This document shows positions 51,729 through 60,020 of a stretch of 64,000 bases of DNA, piece by piece. The stretch spans positions 310,001 through 374,000 of the forward strand of contig NZ_CP036515.1 in assembly GCF_004323635.1 (NCBI RefSeq), read 5' to 3'. Under the pieces are notes generated by a model that ran no database searches, was not told the origin of the DNA, and was given only the letters and a program-made list of their open reading frames with translations. A program made the translations under genes and the position numbers. This DNA is from Lichenihabitans psoromatis (GTDB lineage Bacteria; Pseudomonadota; Alphaproteobacteria; Rhizobiales; Beijerinckiaceae). Each line of letters begins with the position of its first letter. Position 1 is the stretch's first letter.

Positions 51729-51776
51729 GTCAACGCGCCTCGTGAGAGAGCCGTTGTTTGACCTGTGATTTGATTG

Positions 51777-51804
51777 AACCGCGTGGCTCAGGCCGCGCGG
51801 TTTT
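51777..51804 (+). terminator. Intrinsic terminator after rpsT
   Basis: AACCGCGTGGC (51777-51787) pairs with GCCGCGCGGTT (51792-51802) around TCAG, with a single G-T wobble in 11 pairs and a short T-run (TTTT). It is 48 bp after the S20 stop and ahead of the opposing patatin stop. Confidence 0.7.
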
Positions 51805-51850
51805 GTCGTTGGTGCTGTTGGAAGGCTCGTGATCCGAAAGCGGCCGCGGC

Positions 51851-52753
51851 TCAGCCGATCCCGAGACGAGCAGCCTCAGCTTGTCCCTGTTCAAAGCCAG
51901 CCAACGCGACCTCCGCACCGCGATTGCGGTCCATGAGATTCGGTCCGAAAACCTCAAGCGACTTTTGGTCCGGCACGATCAGGCGACACTTGCGCACTCC
52001 AAGTTGCTCAGCCTCGTGCCGCGCCGCATGGGCCATGTGATCGGCAAATGGCAGGACCGTGACGGCGAGCATCACCACCTCGTCGCACCCGGCCGCGAGA
52101 TCGGAATTGGTCGGAGAGCGCATCCCGCCGTCGAAATAGCGTGTGGCCCCGATCGTCACAGGTGGATAAAGGCCCGGCACGGCGCAACTCGACGCCACGG
52201 CCCGGTCGAGCGGGACGCGGGATGTTGCGTCCCAGACGCGGAATAGGCCGGTTTCGGCGTCGATGGCCGTGCAGGCAAAACGCGCCGGCCAAGTCTGGTT
52301 GGACAAGATCTGGTAGGACCCCGGCTTTTCGGGTTGGAGCAACCGCGCTATTCCGGCAACGAAACGCTGTTCGCCGACGGTCTTCGAGGCCAGCGCATAA
52401 GCGCCGATTTCGCTCAGCAAAGCCGTATCGGCGTAACCGCTAGGCGGCTTTCGCATGATGAATTGGATCAGCGGCGCGAGATCCTCGGCCACGAAAACGA
52501 TATCCGGGTCGGCGTGCTCTCCCCTGCGCGCCACCTCCACGAAGGTCGTGTAGAGCTCGCTCGGGGGGCGGCCAGAACACAACAACGCCCCGACCACCGA
52601 TCCGGCCGAGGTTCCGATCACCTTGTCGGCCTGAAGCAGATCGACGCCACTATCGGCCAGCCCGGCAATGACGCCAAGTTGCCAGGCGATGCCGATCGGG
52701 CCGCCACCGCCGAGAACGAGGGCGCGGGTCGGTGTCAGGGTCTGGTTTGTCAT
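51851..52753 (-). CDS. Patatin-like phospholipase
   Basis: A 300-residue patatin-domain protein. It has the oxyanion hole LVLGGGGPIGIAWQLG, the nucleophile elbow GTSAGSVVG (Ser49), and the catalytic Asp in FDGGMRSP. Bacterial patatins are acyl hydrolases acting on phospholipids. It is the third gene on the minus strand after ThiX and ThiY (70-bp gap), and the ATG lacks a good ribosome site, so it may be coupled to ThiY translation or have another start. No cyclic-nucleotide synthase is nearby, so an immunity role is not suggested. Confidence 0.9.
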   Translation of the reverse strand: MTNQTLTPTRALVLGGGGPIGIAWQLGVIAGLADSGVDLLQADKVIGTSAGSVVGALLCSGRPPSELYTTFVEVARRGEHADPDIVFVAEDLAPLIQFIMRKPPSGYADTALLSEIGAYALASKTVGEQRFVAGIARLLQPEKPGSYQILSNQTWPARFACTAIDAETGLFRVWDATSRVPLDRAVASSCAVPGLYPPVTIGATRYFDGGMRSPTNSDLAAGCDEVVMLAVTVLPFADHMAHAARHEAEQLGVRKCRLIVPDQKSLEVFGPNLMDRNRGAEVALAGFEQGQAEAARLGIG

Positions 52754-52823
52754 GGCGAGACAACGCCATTCACCCGACAACGATCCCGACGCGCCCTCTT
52801 CGATCGTCACGCGCGACGATGAT

Positions 52824-53768
52824 TCATCGCGCGCCGATGTAGCGCTCCACCGGCTCGACCTTGTCGATCAGCCCCTTGGCCTTCAAAAATTCGGCGAAGC
52901 GGATGTAGCGCTCCGGGTCAACGGCGGCGGGGCTGGCTGCAAGCCGCGGAACCGTGTCCTTCCAGGCCTGCCGGTTGAGGTCGTCATCAAGCTTCGGATA
53001 GGCCTTGATGAACATGGCCCAGGCGTCGTCGGGATGGTTGAGAATATACAGCGTTGCTTGCTCGGTGGCGTCCAGAAAGGCGCGGACGGCCGGGCTCTTC
53101 GCCTTCTCGGGCGTCGTCACGTAGATCAGTTCGTCATAGGGCGGGAAACCATAATCCTCGGGATCGAAGACACGGCCTGGATGACCCGCGAGCTTCATTT
53201 CGGTGAGCTCGAAATTGCGGTAACCCCCGATCACAGCATCGACCTGCCCGCTGACGAGCGCCTGGGTCAGCGCGAAATTGACGTCGACGAGCTTCACGTC
53301 CTTGAGGGTCAGCCCAGCCGTCTTTAGCAAAGTCTCGAGCAGGGCTTGCTCATAGCCGGCGATCGAATAGCCGATCGTCTTACCCTTGAGGTCGGCCAGG
53401 GTCTTGATCGGGCCGCTTTCCAGCGCGATCAGCGTGTTGAGCGGTGTCTCAATGGCGGCGCCGACGCGCTGCAGGTTCATGCCGTCCTTCACCTCGAGGT
53501 AGAAGGTCGGCTGATAGGTGACGGCGATGTCGCCCTGCCCGGCCGCAACAAGACGCGGGGGCGTTGCCGGGTCGGCGGGTTCGATCAGCGTCACGTCGAG
53601 CCCGGCCTTCTTGAAATAGCCCCCCTCTTTGGCGATCACGATCGCGGCGTGGTCGGGGTTGACGAACCAATCGAGGATCACGGTCAGTTTGTCGTCAGCC
53701 CGCGCGGAGCCGGTCGACCAACCGACGCCAATCAGCAGCGCCAGCGCAATGAGAAGATTTCGATACAC
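52824..53768 (-). CDS. thiY: ThiY-like thiamine-precursor-binding protein
   Basis: A 314-residue periplasmic solute-binding protein of the NMT1/THI5 superfamily: signal peptide MYRNLLIALALLIGVGWSTG (cleavage near ARAD), KLTVILDWFVNPDHAAIVIA, GYFKKAGLDVTLIEP, AVTYQPTFYL and LKGKTIGYSIAGYEQALL. In ThiY the ligand is formylaminopyrimidine, a thiamine salvage precursor. The GTG start has AAGGAG upstream. It is encoded immediately after ThiX and under the same TPP riboswitch, which supports a thiamine-related substrate rather than taurine or nitrate. Confidence 0.88.
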   Translation of the reverse strand: MYRNLLIALALLIGVGWSTGSARADDKLTVILDWFVNPDHAAIVIAKEGGYFKKAGLDVTLIEPADPATPPRLVAAGQGDIAVTYQPTFYLEVKDGMNLQRVGAAIETPLNTLIALESGPIKTLADLKGKTIGYSIAGYEQALLETLLKTAGLTLKDVKLVDVNFALTQALVSGQVDAVIGGYRNFELTEMKLAGHPGRVFDPEDYGFPPYDELIYVTTPEKAKSPAVRAFLDATEQATLYILNHPDDAWAMFIKAYPKLDDDLNRQAWKDTVPRLAASPAAVDPERYIRFAEFLKAKGLIDKVEPVERYIGAR

Positions 53769-53769
53769 A

Positions 53770-54630
53770 TTACTCTCCTTGAGGATTGAAGGGCGACAGG
53801 GTGTCGGGCGCCCAGAAGACCAGGCGCCGTGTCAGCAGGCCGACGGCGCCCCAAAGCGCGATCGAAAAAACGACGAGGATCGTCAGACCCGCGAAGACGA
53901 GGTCGGTCTGCATGCGTGCATTGGCATGCAGCATCAGCAGGCCGAGGCCGGAGGACGAGCCGACCCACTCGCCGACGATGGCGCCGATGGGTGCGGCCGC
54001 CGCTGCGACCCGAAGACCGGAGGCGAGCGCGGGAAGTGCGGAAGGCACGCGGATCAGCAGCAAGGTTTGCAGTCGGCCAGCGCGATTGAGCCGGCCGAGA
54101 TCGAGCAAGCCGGTATCGGTTCGGCGCAGCCCCTCGAAAAAGGTCGTGGTCACCGGGAAGAAGATGATGAGCGCCGCCATGGCCAGTTTCGAGGCGAGGC
54201 CGAAACCAAGCCAGACCACCAGCAGCGGCGCGATGGCAAACACCGGCAGGGCTTGCGAAACGACCAGCAGCGGCCCGACGGCGCGCTCGAGGCGTGGCGA
54301 TCCCGCCATCAGCAGCGCAGCCGCAATCCCGAAGACGGAGCCGATCAGCAAGCCGCCGATCATTTCGCCGAAGGTGACGAGAGCCTCGGGCAGGATGATG
54401 GACCAGCGGGTCGCCAGCGTCACGGCGATGCGGCTTGGCGCGGGCAGCAGAAAAGCCGGAACGGCGAAGAGCCAAACCGCGAGCTCCCAGGCCAACAGCA
54501 CGCCGCAACCCGTAACGATGCCAGCGATCGGCACAGCGCGGCGGGCGGTGCGCCCCGCAGCTATGGCCGGGACAAAACGAGGCAGCATTCGTGAACGAGT
54601 GACAAGATTCGAGAGGGGTGCCCTCGACAT
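53770..54630 (-). CDS. thiX: ThiX-like ABC permease, riboswitch-controlled
   Basis: A 286-residue importer permease with six hydrophobic helices and the EAA-type coupling loop in GRLNRAGRLQTLLLIRVPSALPALASG, then APIGAIVGEWVGSSSGLG as in the SsuC/TauC/ThiX family. Its ribosome site GGAGGGA is part of the riboswitch 3' end. I set the start at ATG 54630, six bases after that site; the frame is open further upstream, into the aptamer. It pairs with ThiY. The ATPase (ThiZ) is not in this window. Confidence 0.87.
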   Translation of the reverse strand: MSRAPLSNLVTRSRMLPRFVPAIAAGRTARRAVPIAGIVTGCGVLLAWELAVWLFAVPAFLLPAPSRIAVTLATRWSIILPEALVTFGEMIGGLLIGSVFGIAAALLMAGSPRLERAVGPLLVVSQALPVFAIAPLLVVWLGFGLASKLAMAALIIFFPVTTTFFEGLRRTDTGLLDLGRLNRAGRLQTLLLIRVPSALPALASGLRVAAAAAPIGAIVGEWVGSSSGLGLLMLHANARMQTDLVFAGLTILVVFSIALWGAVGLLTRRLVFWAPDTLSPFNPQGE

Positions 54631-54631
54631 T

Positions 54632-54731
54632 CGCGTTCCCTCCGCCGGCATGACCCGGTTCAGGTTCAACGGGTTTTTCTCGGCTTGCGAGAAGTCTCAG
54701 CCTGGCTCACGCCCAGGCACCCCGACGACTA
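54632..54731 (-). promoter_or_regulatory. TPP (thiamine pyrophosphate) riboswitch
   Basis: On the minus strand the aptamer shows GGGGTGCC near the 5' end, a hairpin, GGCTGAGA (CTGAGA at 54695-54700), then TGAACCTGAACCGGGT and the terminal GGCGGAGGGA. These are the THI-box invariant blocks in the right order. The GGAGGGA at 54637-54643 is also the ribosome site of ThiX. When TPP is bound the site should be sequestered, giving translational repression. Confidence 0.95.
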
Positions 54732-54875
54732 AGGTTTGAGCCATAGCCGAACCATTCCTTGGCCGCAACCGTGTTCGGCGGCACGCTGTGCGGAAACGTC
54801 TCGAGCGACCGAGGCGCAAAGTCAGCCGTGAGCCCTATCTAGGTAGAGGATCTAGTTTTCGACGGGGGCTCGGCC

Positions 54876-56300
54876 TTGACCTTTACGTCTGTGCAATCCG
54901 ACATCGCGCTGAAAACACGGCAGGGCCGTCCCGCCCCACGGGCGCCGGGCCCTGTGCCACTCGACCAGCCTCTCGGCCCTCTCGAGTTGCTTCGCGCCTT
55001 GCGCGACAATCCGATGACAACCTGGACCAAACGGCACTTCACCGAGAAAGTCGTGGGCGGAACCGGGCTCCTCGGCCGCGTGATGGTATTCAGCGATCCC
55101 GCCCTGATCCGGCATGTGCTGGTCGATAATGCGGCGAATTACTGGAAGGGCGACCTGCAGCAGCGCATGCTGTCCCAAGGGCTTGGCAAAGGCCTTCTGC
55201 TCGCCGAGGGCGAGCTTTGGCGGAGCCAAAGGCGCGCTATGGCGCCGTTATTTTCGCCGCGCAACGTCGCTGGATTTCAGGGCACGATGGCCGATGTCGC
55301 GCATAACCTCGTCGATCGGTGGCGACGGCAGCGTGATGGCCGCACTGTGGATGTGGCCAATGAGATGGCGCGCGGCACGCTTCGCATTCTGGCGCGGACC
55401 ATCTTTTCGGACGGCTTGACGCGGACCACCGACGAATTCGCGAGGGCGGTCACCAGCTACCTCGACGTGATCGGCAAGCTCGACCCGCTCGACGTGCTCG
55501 ATGCGCCCGAGTGGGTGCCCCGTGTCGGGAAATGGCAGTCCCGCCCGACCCTGACCTTCTTCGAGGATGCGATCGACGCGATGGTCGTGCGGCGGCAGGC
55601 GCAGATCAAGGCTGATCCCGCCTCCGCGCCACGGGACCTGTTGACCTTGTTGCTCGAAGCTGCCGACCCTGAGACCGGCGCCGGCCTCAGTGAACTCGAG
55701 GTGAGGGCCAACGTCATGACCTTCATCGCGGCAGGCCATGAAACAACATCCAACGCGTTGACCTGGGCCTTGTATCTGCTGTCCCAGGCGCCCGACGCGC
55801 GACGTCGTGTCGAGGAGGAGGTCGATGCCTTGTTGCCGGACGGCATCGTGGCGCCGGGCGTGCTCGATCAATTGGTCCAGACGCGAGCCGTGCTCGACGA
55901 AGCCCTCAGGCTTTACCCACCTGCGGCCACGATCAGCCGAGAGGCGCGAGACTTCGATCAGATCGGCGATATCCGCATCAAGGCGGGAACCGGGATCATC
56001 ATCTCACCCTGGGTGCTACACCGGCACAAACTGCTGTGGGAGCAGCCCGACAATTTTCGGCCGGAGCGTTTTTTGCCCGAGGCGCGAGGCACAATCGACC
56101 GGTTCGCCTACTTGCCGTTCGGGGCTGGGCCGCGCGTCTGTATCGGCGCCTCCTTCGCCTCACAAGAGGCCGTGACCATGCTGGCCACCATCATCCGATC
56201 GTTCCGGCTGGACCTCGCCAGAGGGCACGAGGTTATGCCGATCCAGCGCATCTCGCTGCGGCCGAAAGGCGGGATGCCGATGGTCTTGCGGCGGCGCTGA
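54876..56300 (+). CDS. Cytochrome P450
   Basis: A 474-residue P450. It has the I-helix AGHETTS (286-292), ExxR in EALRLYPPA (342-345), PERF, and the heme loop FGAGPRVCIGASFA with the axial thiolate at Cys422. The pattern resembles bacterial CYP4/CYP102-like heme domains. It has no fused reductase; the ferredoxin or flavodoxin partner must be elsewhere. The TTG start has GGGGG upstream. It faces the TetR gene and sits next to an EmrAB-like efflux operon, so a role in modifying or removing hydrophobic compounds is possible but unproven. Confidence 0.93.
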   Translation: MTFTSVQSDIALKTRQGRPAPRAPGPVPLDQPLGPLELLRALRDNPMTTWTKRHFTEKVVGGTGLLGRVMVFSDPALIRHVLVDNAANYWKGDLQQRMLSQGLGKGLLLAEGELWRSQRRAMAPLFSPRNVAGFQGTMADVAHNLVDRWRRQRDGRTVDVANEMARGTLRILARTIFSDGLTRTTDEFARAVTSYLDVIGKLDPLDVLDAPEWVPRVGKWQSRPTLTFFEDAIDAMVVRRQAQIKADPASAPRDLLTLLLEAADPETGAGLSELEVRANVMTFIAAGHETTSNALTWALYLLSQAPDARRRVEEEVDALLPDGIVAPGVLDQLVQTRAVLDEALRLYPPAATISREARDFDQIGDIRIKAGTGIIISPWVLHRHKLLWEQPDNFRPERFLPEARGTIDRFAYLPFGAGPRVCIGASFASQEAVTMLATIIRSFRLDLARGHEVMPIQRISLRPKGGMPMVLRRR

Positions 56301-56350
56301 CGGTCAGCGCTTTGCGTGGACCGAGCATACTTTTGCGATAGCGCCGACGC

Positions 56351-57010
56351 TCAGCGTTTCGCATCGGTGAGTGGGAAGGCCCGCATGAACACCGCCACCA
56401 CGGCCGTGACATGACGCGCGATGTCCTCGCTTGTCGGCGTCTGCTGAACGCAAAGCAGAACCGGCAGGAGCAAGTGTTTGCACATGTCGCAGAAAAAGCC
56501 GCCTGCGAGCACCGGATCGTCGATCGAGATCACGCCTTTATCGACCTGCGCCCGCAGATAGTCGCCGAGGCGTGTCTGGCCGATTTCTGGCCCGGCCTCG
56601 TAGAAGGCGCGTCCAATACTCGGAAATTTGGCCGCGACGCTAGCGACGATCCGAAGATGCGCCACCGAACTCGGACGCAACATGCGCTCCAGCAACCGTT
56701 CACCAAAAGCCTGCAACGTGGTCGCGACATCGGCATCGCGGTGATCGAAACGGCACATTTGCTCGGCCTGCTCGCGCTTGTCCTCGCGGATCAACGCCTC
56801 GAACAAGGCTTCCTTGCTGTCGAAATAGACGTAGAGCGTGCCCTTCGACACACCGGCCCGTCGCGCGATCTCGTTCATACTGGCCGCGTCGAAACCGTCC
56901 TGCAGGAAAACCTCGCGCGCGCCGTCGACGATCTGACGGCGTTTCGCGCCTTCGTCACGCCCCTTGGGCCCGTCGTCGGACGGTCGCTGCGGTGGTGATA
57001 CGAGGCTCAC
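56351..57010 (-). CDS. TetR/AcrR repressor of the divergent efflux operon
   Basis: A 219-residue regulator. The HTH is in REVFLQDGFDAASMNEIARR then AGVSKGTLYVYFDSKEALF (residues about 34-70), the AcrR-type arrangement. The C-terminal domain is the TetR_C type with CKHLLLPVLLC. The GTG start has GGAG upstream. It is divergent from the HlyD gene, and the intergenic region carries two copies of a 19-bp palindrome overlapping two predicted promoters, so it very likely represses itself and the efflux operon. Cysteines in FDHRD-adjacent and CDMCKH positions could sense ligands. Confidence 0.93.
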   Translation of the reverse strand: MSLVSPPQRPSDDGPKGRDEGAKRRQIVDGAREVFLQDGFDAASMNEIARRAGVSKGTLYVYFDSKEALFEALIREDKREQAEQMCRFDHRDADVATTLQAFGERLLERMLRPSSVAHLRIVASVAAKFPSIGRAFYEAGPEIGQTRLGDYLRAQVDKGVISIDDPVLAGGFFCDMCKHLLLPVLLCVQQTPTSEDIARHVTAVVAVFMRAFPLTDAKR

Positions 57011-57027
57011 GTCGGCTCCAAATTGTT

Positions 57028-57046
57028 TGACCGAACGGTTCAGTCA
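57028..57046. promoter_or_regulatory. TetR operator, site 1
   Basis: TGACCGAACGGTTCAGTCA, a 19-bp near-perfect palindrome (only two paired positions differ). It covers the expected start point of the TetR promoter. An identical sequence occurs 59 bp further right. Confidence 0.8.
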
Positions 57047-57049
57047 GTC

Positions 57050-57078
57050 TTGATCTACGAACGAAGACCCGCTAAGTC
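57050..57078 (+). promoter_or_regulatory. Predicted promoter for the HlyD/MFS operon
   Basis: TTGATC (57050-57055) and TAAGTC (57073-57078) with a 17-bp spacer. The predicted start near 57085 is at the left edge of operator site 2, so bound repressor would block it. Confidence 0.45.
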
Positions 57079-57080
57079 AA
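57052..57080 (-). promoter_or_regulatory. Predicted divergent promoter for the TetR gene
   Basis: On the minus strand TTGACT (57080-57075) and TAGATC (57057-57052), spacer 17 bp. It interleaves with the operon promoter on the other strand, and its start near 57045 falls in operator site 1, mirroring the other side. Confidence 0.45.
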
Positions 57081-57086
57081 TGCAAA

Positions 57087-57105
57087 TGACCGAACGGTTC
57101 AGTCA
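57087..57105. promoter_or_regulatory. TetR operator, site 2
   Basis: An exact second copy of the 19-bp palindrome TGACCGAACGGTTCAGTCA, centre-to-centre 59 bp from site 1. It begins about where transcription toward HlyD should start. Confidence 0.8.
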
Positions 57106-57141
57106 ATCCGTGCTGTTCGATCACATGTGTTGGAGCACGGC

Positions 57142-58398
57142 ATGCCGGAACATCCTACTACCGAAACGTCGGCTGAGGTCGGCGCTGCACAGACCGTGCC
57201 GATGGGCGGCGAAGTCGTGGTGCAAAACGCGACCCAGGCACCAAGCTCTGTCGCGATGACGGGTCAGGTCCTTCCACCCAAGAAGAAGCGACGCCGTGTC
57301 GTGCTGCCGCTTGTGCTGCTGGCGGCCGTCGCCGGTGGCGGCTACGAAGGCTACAAGTGGTTCGTCGAAGGCCGCTTCCTCGTGTCGACTGATGATGCCT
57401 ATGTCAAAGCCGACATGTCGATCATCGCCGCGAAGGTGGGCGGCTACGTGACCACGGTGCCGATCGTCGACAACGTTCACGTGACGAAGGGCCAGGTCCT
57501 CGCCACGATCGATGATGGGGACTACAAGATCGCGGTCGATAGCGCGCAAACCCGCATCGACACGCAGGATGCGACCATCGCTCGCATCGGCCAACAGGTC
57601 TCGGCTCAAAACGCCATGATCGATCAGGCCAAGGCGCAGCTTCTCTCGGCCAAAGCCGAAGCGCAGCGGACCGTGACCGAATATCAACGCGCCAGCAGCC
57701 TGATGCAGAGCAGCTACGGGACGCAGCAGCGGCTCGATCAAGCCTTGACCGACCGCGACCGCAGTGCGGCGGCGGTGGCGAGCGCCGTCGCAGCGCTCTC
57801 GTCGGCTGAGGCGAACGTCGGCGTGTTGCAGGCCCAGAAGCTCGAAGCCCAGAAAGTGCGGGCGGAGCTCGGCACCACGCTGGCCCGGGCGCAGCGCGAC
57901 CTCGACTTCACGATCATCAAGGCTCCGTTTGATGGCATGATCGGCAACAAGGCCGTTCAGCCTGGCCAATATGTGCAGACCGGCACGCGTTTGCTGGCCT
58001 TGGTGCCGCTCGACAGCGCCTATGTGGAAGCCAATTTCAAAGAGACTCAGCTTGATCGGCTGAAGCCCGGACAGAAGGTGACGATCAAGCCGGATGCGTT
58101 CTCGAGCCGCACCATCGAGGGTAAGGTCGAGAGCGTCGCACCGGCATCTGGGGCGGAATTTTCGATGCTCCCCCCTGAGAACGCGACCGGCAATTTCACC
58201 AAGATCGTGCAGCGCATTCCAGTGCGGATCAAGATCCCGACCGCCGTTGCCGAGGAGCGTCTGCTGCGGCCGGGGCTGTCGGTGGAGGTTGAAGTTCATA
58301 CCCGCGACGAAAATCAGCCGCAGCCCTCGCTGATGACCGCTCTCGGCCTCGACGCTGTCGCGTCGGCTGTGCGTCAGCACACCAGCAAGGCGGATTGA
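57142..58398 (+). CDS. HlyD/EmrA-type membrane fusion protein
   Basis: A 418-residue adaptor. A basic cytoplasmic segment (PPKKKRRR) precedes one membrane helix (VVLPLVLLAAVAGGGYEGYKW), then the lipoyl/barrel motif STDDAYVKADMSIIAAKVGG, typical of EmrA, a coiled-coil hairpin (about residues 130-260) and the second barrel half DFTIIKAPFDGMIGNKAVQPGQYV. It joins the inner-membrane pump to an outer-membrane channel. ATG 57142 has GGAG upstream. It is the first gene of a two-gene operon with the MFS pump (4-bp gap). Confidence 0.93.
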   Translation: MPEHPTTETSAEVGAAQTVPMGGEVVVQNATQAPSSVAMTGQVLPPKKKRRRVVLPLVLLAAVAGGGYEGYKWFVEGRFLVSTDDAYVKADMSIIAAKVGGYVTTVPIVDNVHVTKGQVLATIDDGDYKIAVDSAQTRIDTQDATIARIGQQVSAQNAMIDQAKAQLLSAKAEAQRTVTEYQRASSLMQSSYGTQQRLDQALTDRDRSAAAVASAVAALSSAEANVGVLQAQKLEAQKVRAELGTTLARAQRDLDFTIIKAPFDGMIGNKAVQPGQYVQTGTRLLALVPLDSAYVEANFKETQLDRLKPGQKVTIKPDAFSSRTIEGKVESVAPASGAEFSMLPPENATGNFTKIVQRIPVRIKIPTAVAEERLLRPGLSVEVEVHTRDENQPQPSLMTALGLDAVASAVRQHTSKAD

Positions 58399-58402
58399 TC
58401 CG

Positions 58403-60001
58403 ATGTCGACTGTCAGCATCGCGGCGCGCCCCGTTGCGGCGCTGACGCCCACGCCCGCCGCGGCGGCCCCGGGGCTCGACACACGCAAGCTGATCACCTT
58501 CATCTTCATGGTGTTCGGCATGTTCATGGCGATCTTGGACATTCAGATCGTCTCGGCTTCGCTCGCCGAAATCCAAGCCGGCCTTTCGGCCAGTTCGGAA
58601 GAGGTTGCCTGGGTCCAGACCAGCTATCTCATCGCCGAAGTCATCATGATCCCGCTGTCCGGGATTTTGTCGCGCGCCTTCTCGACCCGCTATCTGTTTG
58701 CCTTTTCGTGCGCCGGCTTCACGCTGATGAGCTTCATGTGCTCGACCGCGACGGACATCAATCAGATGATCGTGTGGCGCGCCCTGCAAGGCTTCATCGG
58801 CGGAGCCATGATCCCGACCGTCTTCGCGTCGTCCTACATGATCTTCCCGAAGGAAAAGCAGCCGATCATTGCGCCGCTGATCGGGCTGGTGGCAACGCTC
58901 GCGCCCACGATCGGGCCGACTGTCGGCGGTTACCTAACGGATCTCTTCTCCTGGCACTGGCTGTTCTTGGTCAATGTGGTGCCCGGCATCATCGTCACGA
59001 TCGCGACCTATTTCCTGATCGATTTCGACAAGCCCGATACGTCGCTTCTGCAGAAGTTCGATTGGACGGGTTTGTTCGGCATGGCGGTGTTCCTCGGCGC
59101 GATGGAATATGTGCTGGAAGAGGGACCGCAGAAAAACTGGTTCGACGAGAACGTCATCGTTTGGAGTGCCGCCGCGTCGGTTGTGGGCTGCATCGTTTTC
59201 TTCTGGCGGGCCTTCACGGCGCCTCAGCCCATCGTCGATCTCACCGTTTTTTCCAACCGAAACCTCGCGATGGGCTCGATCTTCTCGTTCGTGATGGGCA
59301 TCGGCCTCTATGGCCTCACCTACATCTACCCGGTCTACCTCGCCGACGTGCGCGGCTATTCCTCGCTGCAGATCGGCGAAACCATGTTCGTCTCCGGTCT
59401 ATGCATGTTTGTCGCGGCGCCGATCGTCGGCCGTCTCATGGGCAAGATCGACCCGCGCATCATGATCGGGGTCGGCTTTCTCGGCTTTGCGATCGGCACC
59501 TGGCAAGCCTCACTGATCACGAAAGATTGGGATTTCTGGGAATTGTTGGTGCCGCAGATGCTGCGCGGCTTTTCATTGATGACCGCCATGGTGCCGATCA
59601 ACAATGTGGCGCTCGGAACGGTGCCGCCCAATAAGCTCAAGAACGCATCCGGCCTGTTCAATCTCACGCGTAACCTTGGCGGCGCCGTTGGGCTCGCCAT
59701 GATCAACACGACGATCAACAACCGTTGGGATCTGCACTTGCAGCGGCTGCATGAAAGCGTCGCCTGGGGACATGTGCAGGCCGAGGAGATGATGACCAAT
59801 CTGACCGGCGCCTTTGCGTCGATGGGATCGGATGCGGCGATGTCGGCCACCAAGCAACTCGCCCGCATGGTGCGGCGGGAGGCGCTCGTCATGTCTCTGG
59901 CGGACGTCTTCCTCGCCCTGACGGTGCTTTTCGTGGCGTTGGTCTTCGTCACGCCGCTGATGCAGAGGCCGGCCCGCAAGGGCGGCGGCGACGCGCATTG
60001 A
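58403..60001 (+). CDS. EmrB/DHA2-type MFS multidrug efflux pump
   Basis: A 532-residue, 14-helix proton antiporter. Motif LDIQIVSASLAEIQAGL in helix 1 (motif D1), RALQGFIGGAMIPTVFA (motif B-like), GLVATLAPTIGPTVGGYL (motif C of antiporters) and WHWLFLVNVVPGI are all DHA2 hallmarks. With the HlyD protein it forms a tripartite pump expelling hydrophobic drugs or detergents; an outer-membrane TolC is not encoded here. It is controlled by the adjacent TetR repressor by inference from the operators. Confidence 0.94.
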   Translation: MSTVSIAARPVAALTPTPAAAAPGLDTRKLITFIFMVFGMFMAILDIQIVSASLAEIQAGLSASSEEVAWVQTSYLIAEVIMIPLSGILSRAFSTRYLFAFSCAGFTLMSFMCSTATDINQMIVWRALQGFIGGAMIPTVFASSYMIFPKEKQPIIAPLIGLVATLAPTIGPTVGGYLTDLFSWHWLFLVNVVPGIIVTIATYFLIDFDKPDTSLLQKFDWTGLFGMAVFLGAMEYVLEEGPQKNWFDENVIVWSAAASVVGCIVFFWRAFTAPQPIVDLTVFSNRNLAMGSIFSFVMGIGLYGLTYIYPVYLADVRGYSSLQIGETMFVSGLCMFVAAPIVGRLMGKIDPRIMIGVGFLGFAIGTWQASLITKDWDFWELLVPQMLRGFSLMTAMVPINNVALGTVPPNKLKNASGLFNLTRNLGGAVGLAMINTTINNRWDLHLQRLHESVAWGHVQAEEMMTNLTGAFASMGSDAAMSATKQLARMVRREALVMSLADVFLALTVLFVALVFVTPLMQRPARKGGGDAH

Positions 60002-60020
60002 GGCGACGACGACTGCCGTT

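Noticed and set aside
51851..52753. Patatin as a CBASS effector
   Set aside because: No cyclic-nucleotide synthase, HORMA, E1/E2 or other CBASS gene is near, and the gene sits behind a thiamine-precursor transporter.
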